Shown piece after piece: positions 18,440-27,589 of a stretch of 64,000 bases of DNA (within the stretch, counting starts at the first letter, position 1; each line of letters begins with the position of its first letter). The notes beneath the pieces were generated by a model. It did no database searches. It saw only the letters and a program-made list of their open reading frames with translations, and had not been told where the DNA came from. Source of the stretch: JAWKXU01 sp020446465 (GTDB lineage Bacteria; Pseudomonadota; Alphaproteobacteria; Sphingomonadales; Sphingomonadaceae); the NCBI GenBank assembly GCA_041396845.1, contig JAWKXU010000004.1, positions 434,001 through 498,000 on the forward strand, written 5' to 3'. The translations under genes and the position numbers were made by a program.

Positions 18440-19018
18440 ATGGGCGCGCCGCTGCCGCTTGTCCTCGCATCAGCCAGCCCGCGCCGGCGGGAGCTTTTGG
18501 CGCGTCTGGGGATCGAGCCTGCCCGCACTGTTGCCGCCGACATCGACGAAACGCCTCATAAGGGTGAACTTCCGCGCGACTATGCTCTGCGTATGGCGGT
18601 TGAGAAGGCGCAAGCTGCTGCGGACAATGCTGCCTGTGTCCTTGCTGGCGACACAGTCGTCGCTGTTGGCCGTCGCATCCTGCCCAAGGCAGAAAATGAG
18701 GCCACCGCGCGCCAGTGTCTGGAACTGATGTCCGGGCGTCGACACCGTGTCTTTTCAGCACTTGCATTGCAGTCACCAGACGGCACGATCCGTACCCGGC
18801 TCAGCGAAACGCAAGTGCGGTTCAAGCGCCTCTCTGACGAAGAAATTACTGCTTATATCGCCAGCGGAGAATGGAACGGCAAGGCTGGCGGCTATGCCAT
18901 TCAGGGCAAGGCCGAGGCACTCATCACATGGATTGCTGGCAGCCATTCCGGCGTGATGGGCCTGCCGCTTTATGAAACCCGCACACTGCTGAAGGCGGCG
19001 GGATTCGATGTCGATTGA
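18440..19018 (+). CDS. maf: Maf-like nucleotide pyrophosphatase
   Basis: Maf proteins hydrolyse non-canonical or particular nucleoside triphosphates (dTTP/UTP or m7GTP type) to monophosphates and are linked to septum control. The protein is 192 residues from ATG 18440, which has AAGGGG about 11 bases upstream; GTG 18428 would add four residues. Motifs are ASASPRRRELL at the N-terminus, DIDETPHKGE, LAGDTVVAVGRRIL (active-site Asp) and GKAGGYAIQGKAE. It overlaps the next gene by 11 bases. Confidence 0.93.
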   Translation: MGAPLPLVLASASPRRRELLARLGIEPARTVAADIDETPHKGELPRDYALRMAVEKAQAAADNAACVLAGDTVVAVGRRILPKAENEATARQCLELMSGRRHRVFSALALQSPDGTIRTRLSETQVRFKRLSDEEITAYIASGEWNGKAGGYAIQGKAEALITWIAGSHSGVMGLPLYETRTLLKAAGFDVD

Positions 19019-19985
19019 CTGGTTCGTCGAAGAAGGCATTGGCGAACAGCGCGCGATCCGCGTCGAAAATGGTCGCATCACCGCCGCCCGGCTCTATTGG
19101 CCGGGATCGCTTGCCGCAGGCCAGATCGAAGACGCGCAACTGATCGCGCGCCATGTGGGCAGCTCACGAGGCACGGCCCGCTTTACCAGTGGTGAGGACG
19201 CGCTTGTCTCCAGCCTCCCGCGCAATGCCAGCGAAGGGGCCATGCTGCGCCTTGCAGTGTCGCGAGCAGGTCTGGCCGAACGGGGGCGCAGCAAACTGGC
19301 GCAAGCCCGCCCCACGGATGCGCCTCTTCGCGCGGCGCCGTCACTGGCCGAAGCGATCGGCGACAGCGGCGCGCGCGCAAAGGTTGTTCGCACGTTTCCT
19401 GTGCCGGGCTGGGACGAGATTATGGCCGATGCCCTTTCCGGTTCGGTAGCATTTAATGGCGGGACGCTTTATCTTTCGCCAACCCCGGCGATGACCCTGA
19501 TCGACATTGATGGATCGTTGCCGCCTCGCGAACTTGCACTCGCAGCGGTGCCGGCGATCGCCGATACCATTGCGCGCCTTGATATCGCAGGTTCGATCGG
19601 GATCGACTTCCCCACGCTCGATCGGAAAGAGGGCCGGCGCGCTGTCGATACAGAGCTTGCCGCCGGTCTTGGCGGATGGGCGCACGAACGCACGGCCATG
19701 AATGGTTTCGGTTTCGTGCAACTGGTCGCCCGGATGGAGCGGCCCTCCATCCTCCACCTGCTGACTCATAATCGTGCAGGCGCTGCTGCACGGCTACTTT
19801 TGCGCCGGGCAGAACAGGTTCAGGACCCTGGGGTGTTGCTGCTGACATGCCATCCGGCCTTGCGGGCGCATTTGCGCACCGAATGGCTGGATGAGCTTAC
19901 CCGGCGCAGCGGACGCGACGTTCGCATAGAAGAAAATCCGGCCCTTGCACTGGAGGCCGGATTCGCACAGGCGATTGCAGCATGA
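19008..19985 (+). CDS. RNase E/G-like ribonuclease, short form without S1 domain
   Basis: A 325-residue protein related to the catalytic core of RNase E/G. The two Asp that bind the catalytic Mg2+ in RNase E are matched by TLIDIDG and IGIDFPTL. The N-terminal S1 RNA-binding domain and the zinc-link cysteines of full-length RNase E are absent, so this is a reduced homologue, as found next to maf and yacG in related genomes. The ATG overlaps the end of maf, and its stop overlaps the yacG start (ATGA). A complete RNase E is probably elsewhere in the genome. Activity is plausible but not shown. Confidence 0.83.
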   Translation: MSIDWFVEEGIGEQRAIRVENGRITAARLYWPGSLAAGQIEDAQLIARHVGSSRGTARFTSGEDALVSSLPRNASEGAMLRLAVSRAGLAERGRSKLAQARPTDAPLRAAPSLAEAIGDSGARAKVVRTFPVPGWDEIMADALSGSVAFNGGTLYLSPTPAMTLIDIDGSLPPRELALAAVPAIADTIARLDIAGSIGIDFPTLDRKEGRRAVDTELAAGLGGWAHERTAMNGFGFVQLVARMERPSILHLLTHNRAGAAARLLLRRAEQVQDPGVLLLTCHPALRAHLRTEWLDELTRRSGRDVRIEENPALALEAGFAQAIAA

Positions 19986-20164
19986 CATCCTCCCAACCTA
20001 CAAAGGCGCGCCCCTGCCCCATTTGCCGCAAACCCCGCGTGCCGGAATACACGCCTTTCTGTTCGCAGCGATGCCGGGATCGCGATCTCGCTCAGTGGTT
20101 CAACGATGGCTATGCCGTGCCCGGTCCGCCCGCCTCGCCGGACGATATGCCCGGCAAGGACTGA
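19982..20164 (+). CDS. yacG: YacG zinc-binding DNA gyrase inhibitor
   Basis: A 60-residue zinc protein that in E. coli binds GyrB and inhibits gyrase. The four zinc Cys are C12, C15, C27 and C31 (CPIC, then FCSQRC), followed by DRDLAQWFNDGYAVPG. It overlaps the RNase gene by 4 bases and ends the infA operon. Its 3' end shares a 16-base direct repeat with the sequence that forms the first bases of the tRNA-Phe gene. Confidence 0.94.
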   Translation: MTSSQPTKARPCPICRKPRVPEYTPFCSQRCRDRDLAQWFNDGYAVPGPPASPDDMPGKD

Positions 20165-20273
20165 AAGGCGCAAAACGACAAATTTCCCCCTTGCCATCGC
20201 CGCGCTGGTTCGCCATAGGCGGCGCTCCTATCGCTCGCAGGCCTTTCGGGGCCGTCCGCCGGACGATATGCCC
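20137..20273. repeat. 16-bp direct repeat: yacG 3' end and tRNA-Phe 5' end
   Basis: GCCGGACGATATGCCC occurs at 20137-20152 (inside yacG) and again at 20258-20273, where its last four bases are the first four of tRNA-Phe. Both copies are preceded by GTCCGCC, with nine extra bases between in the first copy. The 105 bases between yacG and the tRNA hold no gene and may carry a duplication scar. Confidence 0.75.
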
Positions 20274-20345
20274 AGGTAGCTCAGTTGGTAGAGCATGCGA
20301 CTGAAAATCGCAGTGTCGGTGGTTCGATCCCGCCCCTGGGCACCA
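20270..20345 (+). tRNA. tRNA-Phe (GAA)
   Basis: A 76-base cloverleaf. The acceptor stem GCCCAGG (20270-20276) pairs with CCTGGGC (20335-20341), followed by discriminator A and encoded CCA. The D arm is GCTCAGTTGGTAGAGC, the anticodon loop is CTGAAAA with GAA, and the T loop is TTCGATC flanked by GGTGG and CCGCC. It is the boundary of the accessory region described in the findings: 16 bases of its 3' half recur at 34069-34084. Confidence 0.97.
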
Positions 20346-20507
20346 TCACCCCAATAAACGCATATCCCACTCAGGTCTGGAGTGCGATCAGCGCAACCTT
20401 GTGGATGTCCTGGCGGCCGCGCAACCGGGTCAGGGTATCGAATATCACCTAAAAATTTTCCGTTAGAAGTAACTGAGGCAACCCGTTCTTCGCGGCGTCA
20501 CTGCAAT

Positions 20508-21704
20508 GTGCGGATCGGATTCCTCTTTAACCACGACCAGATTCACCAGGTCGCCCATAGTCTGCCAATTGCCATCGCATTGGCGCAAGGCGGCTTCGAT
20601 GGCGAGATTATCGTAGCCACCACCAATGCGCGGATGGCTAACGAAGTCAGGCGAATTGCAGGGCCACTGCTTGAAACGCATATAGAACATGTGGAGCTAA
20701 AGCCTTCGTCTGCGACCAGATGCCTTGATACAGTGTTAAGCAAGTTCGTTCCTGCAGCCAAATTGCTCATATATCGGGATAATATCGCATTTTTCCGTTC
20801 GCTGGATATCCTTGTCGTTGCAGAAAAAACATCGCTGATACTGAAGGATCATTATGGGCTGCATCACCTGAAAATTATCCACACGAGGCACGGTGCAGGC
20901 GACAGGGCAATTGGTTTCAACGCCGAAAGTGCGCGATTTGATCATGTCCTGTGTTCTGGCCCCAAAATAAAAGACAGGCTGGTCCAGTCTGCAGGCGTAC
21001 CTGCCGAGAATATTTCCGTCGTCGGTTATCCCAAGTTTGATTTGGCACGCGATATGCCGCGCCATCGGCTTCTTCCGAGGTCGGAAAAAGCCGTGCTGTA
21101 CAATCCTCATGTCTCGCCACACTTGTCATCCTGGTATAGGCACGGGCACAAGATACTCGATCAGTTCATCGAAAATCCGCGCTATGGATTGATCTTTGCA
21201 CCGCATGTCATGCTGTTTGAACGGCCATTCGTGGTGACTATCGACAAATTGACGATTGACAGAGCTGGCCAAATCCCAGCCCGGTTTCTTCGTTGCGATA
21301 ACTTCAGGATTGATCTTGGCAGTCGCGCATGCACCGACATGACTTATACACTGGCTTCAGACATCTATCTCGGTGATGCGAGCAGCCAGGTTTACGAGTT
21401 TCTTATCAGGCCGCGCCCCTGCATCTTCATCAACAGCCACAAACACAGATGGCAAGGCAATCCAGACTTTACGCACTGGACCATGGGCGAAGTTATCGAC
21501 CATCCAGACCAGTTAAGCATCGCGCTGGACCGGGCGGAGGAGATGCACGAAAAAGTTTATCTGCCTGTGCAAAAGCGCCTGTTTGAAGAAAGTTTTGACC
21601 TTTCCGATACCGCATCGTCTGTGCGCGCGGCGGATGCGATCATGCGCTTTGCCGGGCACAAGACAATAAACCTGTCCCGCCATAGCTTCGCTTCTGCTGC
21701 TTGA
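20508..21704 (+). CDS. CDP-glycerol glycerophosphotransferase-like (TagB/SpsB-type) protein
   Basis: A 398-residue protein with the look of the TagB/SpsB GT-B-like transferases that handle polyol-phosphate or sugar transfer to surface polymers. Evidence is the C-terminal half: VLYNPHVSP, LIFAPHVMLFER, DIYLGDASSQVYEFL and RPCIFINSHKHRW, in the order seen in that family. The start is uncertain. GTG 20508 gives the N-terminus VRIGFLFNHDQIHQ; an in-frame ATG at 20382 would add 42 unconserved residues. No clear ribosome binding site is seen for either. The gene is AT-rich against its surroundings (two lines I counted, 20761-20880, are 40% GC), suggesting transfer. The flippase follows with overlapping frames. 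Confidence 0.6.
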   Translation: MRIGFLFNHDQIHQVAHSLPIAIALAQGGFDGEIIVATTNARMANEVRRIAGPLLETHIEHVELKPSSATRCLDTVLSKFVPAAKLLIYRDNIAFFRSLDILVVAEKTSLILKDHYGLHHLKIIHTRHGAGDRAIGFNAESARFDHVLCSGPKIKDRLVQSAGVPAENISVVGYPKFDLARDMPRHRLLPRSEKAVLYNPHVSPHLSSWYRHGHKILDQFIENPRYGLIFAPHVMLFERPFVVTIDKLTIDRAGQIPARFLRCDNFRIDLGSRACTDMTYTLASDIYLGDASSQVYEFLIRPRPCIFINSHKHRWQGNPDFTHWTMGEVIDHPDQLSIALDRAEEMHEKVYLPVQKRLFEESFDLSDTASSVRAADAIMRFAGHKTINLSRHSFASAA

Positions 21705-21733
21705 TTGCCCGGATTTTCGGTTCTAACGCCACG

Positions 21734-23101
21734 ATGAGTATGGGGCCTGCAATGGTCCATTTTTTCGCTGGACACCCGAAAACCAACGTGGCCAACAATC
21801 AAAGGCAATCGACAAGCGCCGTCCGGCGAATTTTTTCGGGGATCGGCATGGTTCTGGGCGGCAAAGCCGGCGCAGGGCTTCTCAGTCTTGCCTATATGCT
21901 GCTGGCCACCCGCTTCCTTGGGCCATCGGATTACGGCGTTCTTGTACTTGTTCACGCTTACGTTGCGACCGTTTGTGGCATCGTTGAATTTCCGGCATGG
22001 CAGGCGATTGTGCGCTATGGCGCCGAGGCGGAAAAAGCAGGGGAGCCGCACCGTCTTGCGCGGTTGCTGCGGTTTGGGGCGGTGGTTGAACTGTCTGGCG
22101 GTGTCCTCGCAATCGGCACTGCAATGCTGTTGGTCCCCTTTGTTGGACCACACCTGGGCTGGTCGGCAAAAGCCATGGCCTTTGCCCCGTTCTATGCATT
22201 TGCAGTTCTGGGGTCGGTAAGGTCGACACCTGCCGGGTATTTGCAGCTCCTTGGCCGGTTTGACCTCATTGGCCTGCACAATCTCGTCCAGCCGTCTGTC
22301 AGGCTAGTGGGTACGTTGGTCGTTATTGCCTGTGCATGGGGGCTGAAATCATTCCTTGTAGTCTGGCTTCTCGCCGCGCTGTTCGAATTTGCCGTGCTTT
22401 GGGCAATGGGTTTGTGGTTTGCGCTACGCAATCTGGGAAGCGCACTGATTTACCCCGAACGCGGTGCCGTAACAAAGGAAAACGCCGGAATCTGGCGCTT
22501 TTTGGCTGCCAGTAATGCCGATGTGACATTCAGTGAGCTGGCGGCGCGTGCAACCCCACTGATCGTTGGCTGGATTTTGGGGCCAGCAATGGCAGGACTT
22601 TATGCCGTAGCGCAGCGCGCAACTGTCATCATTGCACAGCCCGCCCAGATATTGGGGAATACCGCCTATGCCGAACTGGCGCATATCGTTGCCGCTGGCG
22701 AAGGAGGGCGCACCCTTCGGCGCACGTTGACCAAGGTGGTTGGTATCGGCCTTGGCGCTGCAATCCCCGTAGTGCTGGTGGTTATGGCCTTCCCGCGAGA
22801 GATTGTTCATATCCTTGCCGGTTCGGAATTTATCGGTGCCGCACAAGTCATGGTCGTGATTGTTGTGGCCAGGGCCATGTCCCTGATAGGCCCGCCGTGC
22901 AGCTCTGCGCTGGCGGCGCTTGGCCAGCCATCCCGCTCCATGGGCGCCAACATGTTTGCCAGCCTTGTGTGCCTGCCGATCCTGCCATTCGCGCTGCATC
23001 GCTTTGGCCTGATCGGTGCGGGATATGTGGCTGTTCTTCAGGCGGCACTGGGCAGCACGTTACTGGTTTACCTCGTCTGGCAAAGCAGTCTGCGCCGATA
23101 A
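21734..23101 (+). CDS. Polysaccharide flippase (Wzx/MOP superfamily)
   Basis: About 455 residues, strongly hydrophobic with some 12-14 membrane helices. It is of the MOP-type exporters that flip lipid-linked oligosaccharides across the inner membrane. The first helix (GMVLGGKAGAGLLSLAYMLLATRFLGPSDYG) carries the family's N-terminal pattern, including FLGPSDYG. The start is unclear: TTG 21701, ATG 21734 and ATG 21752 (GGGG seven bases upstream) are all possible. The stop overlaps the next ATG (TAATG), so the glycosyltransferase is translationally coupled. It has no adjacent polymerase gene, so the locus may be part of a dispersed pathway. Confidence 0.82.
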   Translation: MSMGPAMVHFFAGHPKTNVANNQRQSTSAVRRIFSGIGMVLGGKAGAGLLSLAYMLLATRFLGPSDYGVLVLVHAYVATVCGIVEFPAWQAIVRYGAEAEKAGEPHRLARLLRFGAVVELSGGVLAIGTAMLLVPFVGPHLGWSAKAMAFAPFYAFAVLGSVRSTPAGYLQLLGRFDLIGLHNLVQPSVRLVGTLVVIACAWGLKSFLVVWLLAALFEFAVLWAMGLWFALRNLGSALIYPERGAVTKENAGIWRFLAASNADVTFSELAARATPLIVGWILGPAMAGLYAVAQRATVIIAQPAQILGNTAYAELAHIVAAGEGGRTLRRTLTKVVGIGLGAAIPVVLVVMAFPREIVHILAGSEFIGAAQVMVVIVVARAMSLIGPPCSSALAALGQPSRSMGANMFASLVCLPILPFALHRFGLIGAGYVAVLQAALGSTLLVYLVWQSSLRR

Positions 23102-24216
23102 TGTCGCCGCCAATTGCCCCCCGGATCGCTTATGTCATCAACTCCGTGGAAGGTGGCGGAGCCGCGTCGCCAGTGCCCGCTGTGACTGGCATTTTGCGTG
23201 ATTGCGGCGCGGCCGTGCGTATTTTTGCGCTGACTCGCCGGGATGGAAAGTCCCTTGCCGCAATGGAAGCTGCCGGGTTGGAGCCGCTTGTGCGGGATGG
23301 CGGTGAAACAGATCATATTGCAGCCATGCGCTGGATGGTGCGGGAAATTCGGGCATGGGGTGCAACGCATGTCTGGACCTCATTGAGTCGCGCAACGATA
23401 CTCGGATTGCTTGCCGGTCCGCATCTGGGCCTGCCTGTGATCGCCTGGCAGCACGCCGCCTTTCTGAAACCCTGGAATAGACGCCTGATGCGTCTGCTTC
23501 AGTCGCGCGCAACCTTATGGGTTGCAGATTCGCACTGCGTTGCCAGACTGACGGCCGAACGGTTGAAAGTTCCTGCCCGGCAGCTTGAAACCTGGCCGAT
23601 TTTCGCAGCCGATCCTGCCAAGCCGGTGGCGCAGCTATGGCAACCGGGTCAACCATTGAAAATAGGGAGTCTTGGCCGTCTCCATCCGGTCAAAGGGTAT
23701 GATGTTCTGATTGATGCGCTTGGCTTATTGAAGGCACAAGGCTTTACCCCGCCCGTCCCACTTGAAATATCGATTGCCGGCGACGGCGCTGAACGGGAAC
23801 AGCTAGTCGCACGCATGGCAGAACGCGGGGTCAGCATTGCTTTACCCGGCTTTACGAACGATCCAGCCGCATACCTGGCCTCGCAGCATCTCTATTGTCA
23901 GCCATCCCGGTCCGAGGGGTTCTGTATTGGTGTGCATGAGGCACTAACCGCCGGTTTGCCGGTAATCGCGTCAAATGTTGGCGAGCCTGCCTTGACTATC
24001 CGCTCCGGCGAAACCGGCTGGACTTGCGCGCCGTCGGACCCTGCAATGCTCGCAGATGTGCTGCGCCTGGCTTTATCAGACCCGAATGCATTGGCAGGCA
24101 TGGGGCGATCTGCTCGCACAGAAATGTTGGACCGTTTCTCTCAAGCCCGGTTCCGACAAAGAGGAACGGCTATCTGGAGCCGTATCGTCCCAGAAGGCGC
24201 CCCAACTCAATCCTGA
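23101..24216 (+). CDS. GT4-family glycosyltransferase
   Basis: A 371-residue GT-B glycosyltransferase of the family-4 type, transferring a sugar from a nucleotide donor with retention. The C-terminal domain has IGSLGRLHPVKGYDVLIDAL, IAGDGAEREQL and the donor-site E-x7-E block EGFCIGVHEAL, followed by GLPVIASNVGEP. The N-terminus begins IAYVINSVEGGGAA, a typical acceptor-side Rossmann start. ATG 23101 overlaps the flippase stop. Its 3' end overlaps the convergent gene at 24170 by 47 bases. Donor and acceptor are unknown. Confidence 0.88.
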   Translation: MSPPIAPRIAYVINSVEGGGAASPVPAVTGILRDCGAAVRIFALTRRDGKSLAAMEAAGLEPLVRDGGETDHIAAMRWMVREIRAWGATHVWTSLSRATILGLLAGPHLGLPVIAWQHAAFLKPWNRRLMRLLQSRATLWVADSHCVARLTAERLKVPARQLETWPIFAADPAKPVAQLWQPGQPLKIGSLGRLHPVKGYDVLIDALGLLKAQGFTPPVPLEISIAGDGAEREQLVARMAERGVSIALPGFTNDPAAYLASQHLYCQPSRSEGFCIGVHEALTAGLPVIASNVGEPALTIRSGETGWTCAPSDPAMLADVLRLALSDPNALAGMGRSARTEMLDRFSQARFRQRGTAIWSRIVPEGAPTQS

Positions 24217-25066
24217 GGCTGCCAAGCGAACTGTCGATTGTCTTGACATCAACCAGCGTTACATCGCCACATTCAGAAAGCGTGTGCATCCCTTCGCAAG
24301 AAGGCGGAGCGCCGGGAGGAAATTGCATTCTCTCTCCGGCCGTGGCGGAAAATGTCGTTTCGTGCAGGTTATCGATCCACAAGGGGCGGACCGCAGCGCC
24401 GTAGCTTCTGGTACAATCCTGCACCGGAAGCATGACCCTGCCATCCGCCACAACCGGCGTGCCGCCCGGACGCGACGAGGCTGGATCGCGCTGGACAGGG
24501 TTGCCAGGGTGGCATGTCCATGGCCCCGTCAGGCGCTCGGCCCAGGCGAGATGCAGATCGGCAACCTTGCTTCGTTTGCTGGCGGCCGATGTGTAAAACA
24601 TCCACCATCGGTCCTGATGGTATAGCACGCTCGCATCGACGGGCACGCAATCGAGTGCAATCGTGCATTCCGCTCGCCAGTCATCAAAGTGTCCATGGGC
24701 GCGATAAAGCGTGAGTGTCCCGGAACGATGCGCTTCGGGTAACATCCAGATTGCACCCTCTGCTCGAAATACATTCGGATATGACAAGTGCCAGGCTTCA
24801 TGCAGCGCAGGGGCGCGGTTGATGAGCGTTCGCTTGTCGTCGAAGGTCAACCGCTCGATGGTGCCATGGCGGCTCCGGTAATCATAATGTTCGACAAACA
24901 CATGGAGCAATTGCCCGTCAAAAATACCAAAAGGGTCAGCAAGGAAGGTAAATTCCGGCCCCGCAGGCAACCAAGTAATTGCTGCATCGCGATACCCATG
25001 CGCGATCAGCTGTTCCAACGGCTTGTCCACTATGGCGCAGCGCCAAATGTCCTTACGACGAGGCAT
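24170..25066 (-). CDS. Five-bladed propeller protein of polysaccharide loci (GINT1 N-terminal-like)
   Basis: A 298-residue protein matching the bacterial family annotated after the N-terminal domain of glucosamine inositolphosphorylceramide transferase, often fused to formyltransferases. Motifs I recognise are FLADPFGIFDGQLLHVFVEHYDY split as ADPF and FVEHYDY, HLSYPNVF, MLPEAHRSG, WWMFYTS, GPWTCHPGNPV and RPVQD-like LPVQDCTRSYG. Repeated aromatic-rich strands fit a glycosidase-like propeller. It probably acts in surface glycan synthesis with the facing genes 20508-24216. It is preceded by 165 bases without a gene (25067-25231) after the receptor operon and may have its own promoter or be the operon's last gene. 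Confidence 0.6.
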   Translation of the reverse strand: MPRRKDIWRCAIVDKPLEQLIAHGYRDAAITWLPAGPEFTFLADPFGIFDGQLLHVFVEHYDYRSRHGTIERLTFDDKRTLINRAPALHEAWHLSYPNVFRAEGAIWMLPEAHRSGTLTLYRAHGHFDDWRAECTIALDCVPVDASVLYHQDRWWMFYTSAASKRSKVADLHLAWAERLTGPWTCHPGNPVQRDPASSRPGGTPVVADGRVMLPVQDCTRSYGAAVRPLWIDNLHETTFSATAGERMQFPPGAPPSCEGMHTLSECGDVTLVDVKTIDSSLGSLRIELGRLLGRYGSR

Positions 25067-25231
25067 GTTTTTGCCCTTGCAATGGGGTTGCCGTTCGCAA
25101 GGCTAATCCGGACTTACCCAACCGAAGAAGCAGCCCAGCCGGTATTGCCAGTTGCGGCCCTCGCCCGGTGTCAACGCGCGTTGAAATTGCCTCTATCATC
25201 CCGTCCCATTTCCGGTCTGCCGCACCGCCGG

Positions 25232-27589
25232 TCAAAACTGCTTTTCTATCTGGAGGGAATAGCGGGCCGGATCTTGCGGAGTATATTGACGCATGGTGGC
25301 AAAACGCAATGAATTGCCAAACGCGAATGTATCGTCCCTTTCACCAAACAGGTTTGTTACCCCAGCCGAGATGCTGAAACCACGGAGCTTCACATTGGCA
25401 CTTATCCTGCTTTCGAGGAACTTTCCCATGGGTCGATCAACCTGAGGATCGAAGCTGAGCCGGGACGGACCGACGTAACGCAATGAAGCGGAAATGCGGG
25501 TGGGCGCACCGGCCATCATGAAATCGTGCCCAAGCCGGGCGCGAAAGGTATATTCCGGCACACCGGGCAAATGGCTGTCATCCAGTTCAAACCCCAATTC
25601 ATTGCGATGGAGCTTTGCCATGGTGTAATTGGCCCCGCCTTCAAATTGCCAACCCGATGCCAACGGAACGGTAGCCGACACTTCGGCCCCGGCAGTAAAT
25701 GCCTTGCCAGCATTTCTGGTTTCTATCAGTCCATTGGTCTGGAGCTGGTCCGACTGCAAATTTTCCCACCAGCCATACCATGTTCCCACTTCCAGACGCA
25801 GCCCGCCCGTCCGATCCGTGCGCCAGCCAGCTTCGATCATGGCCAGCTCGTCCCCTTTAAGCATCTCGATAGCGCCGTCCGATGCCCCACCGGAGCCTCC
25901 CGACCGGAAAGCGGAACCATAGCGTATCCACGCAAGACTGGTGGCATCGGGACGCCAGGAAATCGAAAAACTGGGCGTGAGGCCCATGCGTACACGCTCC
26001 AGCCGTTGCACAACTGCGCGGCCCATGCGCTGTTCGACAGTTTCAGATCGAAAAAGCCGTGCCCCTACATCCAATGCAACCTGTGCAGCGATTGGCACAG
26101 TGATATCGCCAAAGACAGCGAGGTCATTGGTTGTTCGCCTGTCATCATCGATAATCAGGACATCTTGCAGGCTTTCCAGATCAGAAACCAGATGCTGGCG
26201 GGCGTTCAACCATGTAACACCCGCAAGCCAGCGCCAACGCCCATGCGCGCGACTGAACCGCAATTCATTGTCCCACACCCGGAAACGACGTTCATCCGTC
26301 AGCGTCTGAGGGTTGGCGAGGCCAAAGTTGTCAGCACCGGTTGTGGCATCGAGTGTATCGTTCACTTCGTGCCAGGTCATGCCAGTGCTGACGACGATAT
26401 CCACTCCACCGCTTTCCCGCGACAACCGCGCTGCCAGATGGCGCAGATCATTATCATGCGGTTCCGGCAACTGGGCAGGCCGGGTGCGAGCATGGGGCGC
26501 GTAACTGTAGGAACTGTCGCGCGATTCTGTCCATTGCGCAAACCCCGTCAGGTCCAGCCGCCAACCCTCCCCTACGTTAGCGCCCAAAGCGCCGCGCAGG
26601 CCTGATACCCGTGTGGAGTTGCTGTTGCTTCTGTCGCCAGTGTCGATCCATCCACCCTCGCGCATTGCATAGCCAACAAGGCGCAGCCCCAGCTTGTCTG
26701 AGACCAGCGGAAGATTGGCTATAGCAGAAACCGAATAATCCGCCGCACCTGATGAAACGATACTGCCCCCTGCCGAAACAGAGGCGGTCAGCATGTCGAG
26801 CTGTGCGCGGCGGCTGACAAGGTGATAGATGCCTCCGAGCGCCCCGGTGCCGTAAAGCGAACCTTGCGGCCCTTTGAGCACTTCGACCCGTTCCATATCC
26901 ACCAGCCGTATATCCGGATCAGGTGCCGCATAAGTCAGCCGGGCGTCATCCAGAACAATGGCAACAGTAGACTGGCTTTCACCGTTAAACGCACTATCGG
27001 CAATTCCGCGCAGAAAAATACGGTTACGACCCGGCCCCGCGCCGGTCAGCGCCAGCCCTTCAACCGCCTGTGCGATGCTGTTGGTATCATCGCGGGTGCC
27101 AGATTCCCCAGATGGTAACAATGCTACCGATATGGCAAGCGGGAGATCGGTCAACGCCATGTCACGCTTGCTGGCGGTCACAACAATGGGTTGAGGCGCT
27201 GGCAACGGGGATGAAGCCGCAACCTGCTGAGCAGAACGGGTATCGTCAATGGCGGGCGCCTGTTCAATGCGCCAGGCAGTTGGGCCTGCCCGGCGCGCGA
27301 CAAACCCCGTTCCGCGGAGCAGTAACCGCAGCGCTTGCTGCACTGTCATTTCGCCATGAATGGCAGGTGTTGGGCGGGATGGTAAACCGCCCTGCATTCC
27401 GATGGAAACTTTTGCCTGTCGGGACAATTCGGCAATTGCCTGAGACAGTTTAGAAGCCGGAATATCTATCCGCTGGCGGGCCTGTTCGCGTGCTTCAACG
27501 GTCTGGGGGCACAAGACGGAAACTGTCACCGTTGCCGGTAACGTCAACGCCCATAAGCTGTGAAAGATCGCGCAATGCCGTTTTGCCAT
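25232..27589 (-). CDS. FecA-type TonB-dependent receptor with STN signalling domain
   Basis: A 785-residue outer-membrane receptor with transcriptional signalling. The order is: signal peptide (about residues 1-33), STN domain (about 37-110; IDIPASKLSQAIAELSRQ and MTVQQALRLLLRGTGF), TonB-box-like PIVVTASKRD, plug (IFLRGIADSAF, GTGALGGIYHLVS), and a barrel ending in YSLQIEKQF. STN receptors pass ligand occupancy to a FecR anti-sigma factor, and fecR and the ECF sigma gene lie directly upstream. The start at 27589 gives a proper signal peptide but overlaps fecR by 95 bases, so translation is probably coupled. It is likely the uptake receptor for the product or metal complex made by the upstream enzymes of the same operon. 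Confidence 0.87.
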   Translation of the reverse strand: MAKRHCAIFHSLWALTLPATVTVSVLCPQTVEAREQARQRIDIPASKLSQAIAELSRQAKVSIGMQGGLPSRPTPAIHGEMTVQQALRLLLRGTGFVARRAGPTAWRIEQAPAIDDTRSAQQVAASSPLPAPQPIVVTASKRDMALTDLPLAISVALLPSGESGTRDDTNSIAQAVEGLALTGAGPGRNRIFLRGIADSAFNGESQSTVAIVLDDARLTYAAPDPDIRLVDMERVEVLKGPQGSLYGTGALGGIYHLVSRRAQLDMLTASVSAGGSIVSSGAADYSVSAIANLPLVSDKLGLRLVGYAMREGGWIDTGDRSNSNSTRVSGLRGALGANVGEGWRLDLTGFAQWTESRDSSYSYAPHARTRPAQLPEPHDNDLRHLAARLSRESGGVDIVVSTGMTWHEVNDTLDATTGADNFGLANPQTLTDERRFRVWDNELRFSRAHGRWRWLAGVTWLNARQHLVSDLESLQDVLIIDDDRRTTNDLAVFGDITVPIAAQVALDVGARLFRSETVEQRMGRAVVQRLERVRMGLTPSFSISWRPDATSLAWIRYGSAFRSGGSGGASDGAIEMLKGDELAMIEAGWRTDRTGGLRLEVGTWYGWWENLQSDQLQTNGLIETRNAGKAFTAGAEVSATVPLASGWQFEGGANYTMAKLHRNELGFELDDSHLPGVPEYTFRARLGHDFMMAGAPTRISASLRYVGPSRLSFDPQVDRPMGKFLESRISANVKLRGFSISAGVTNLFGERDDTFAFGNSLRFATMRQYTPQDPARYSLQIEKQF

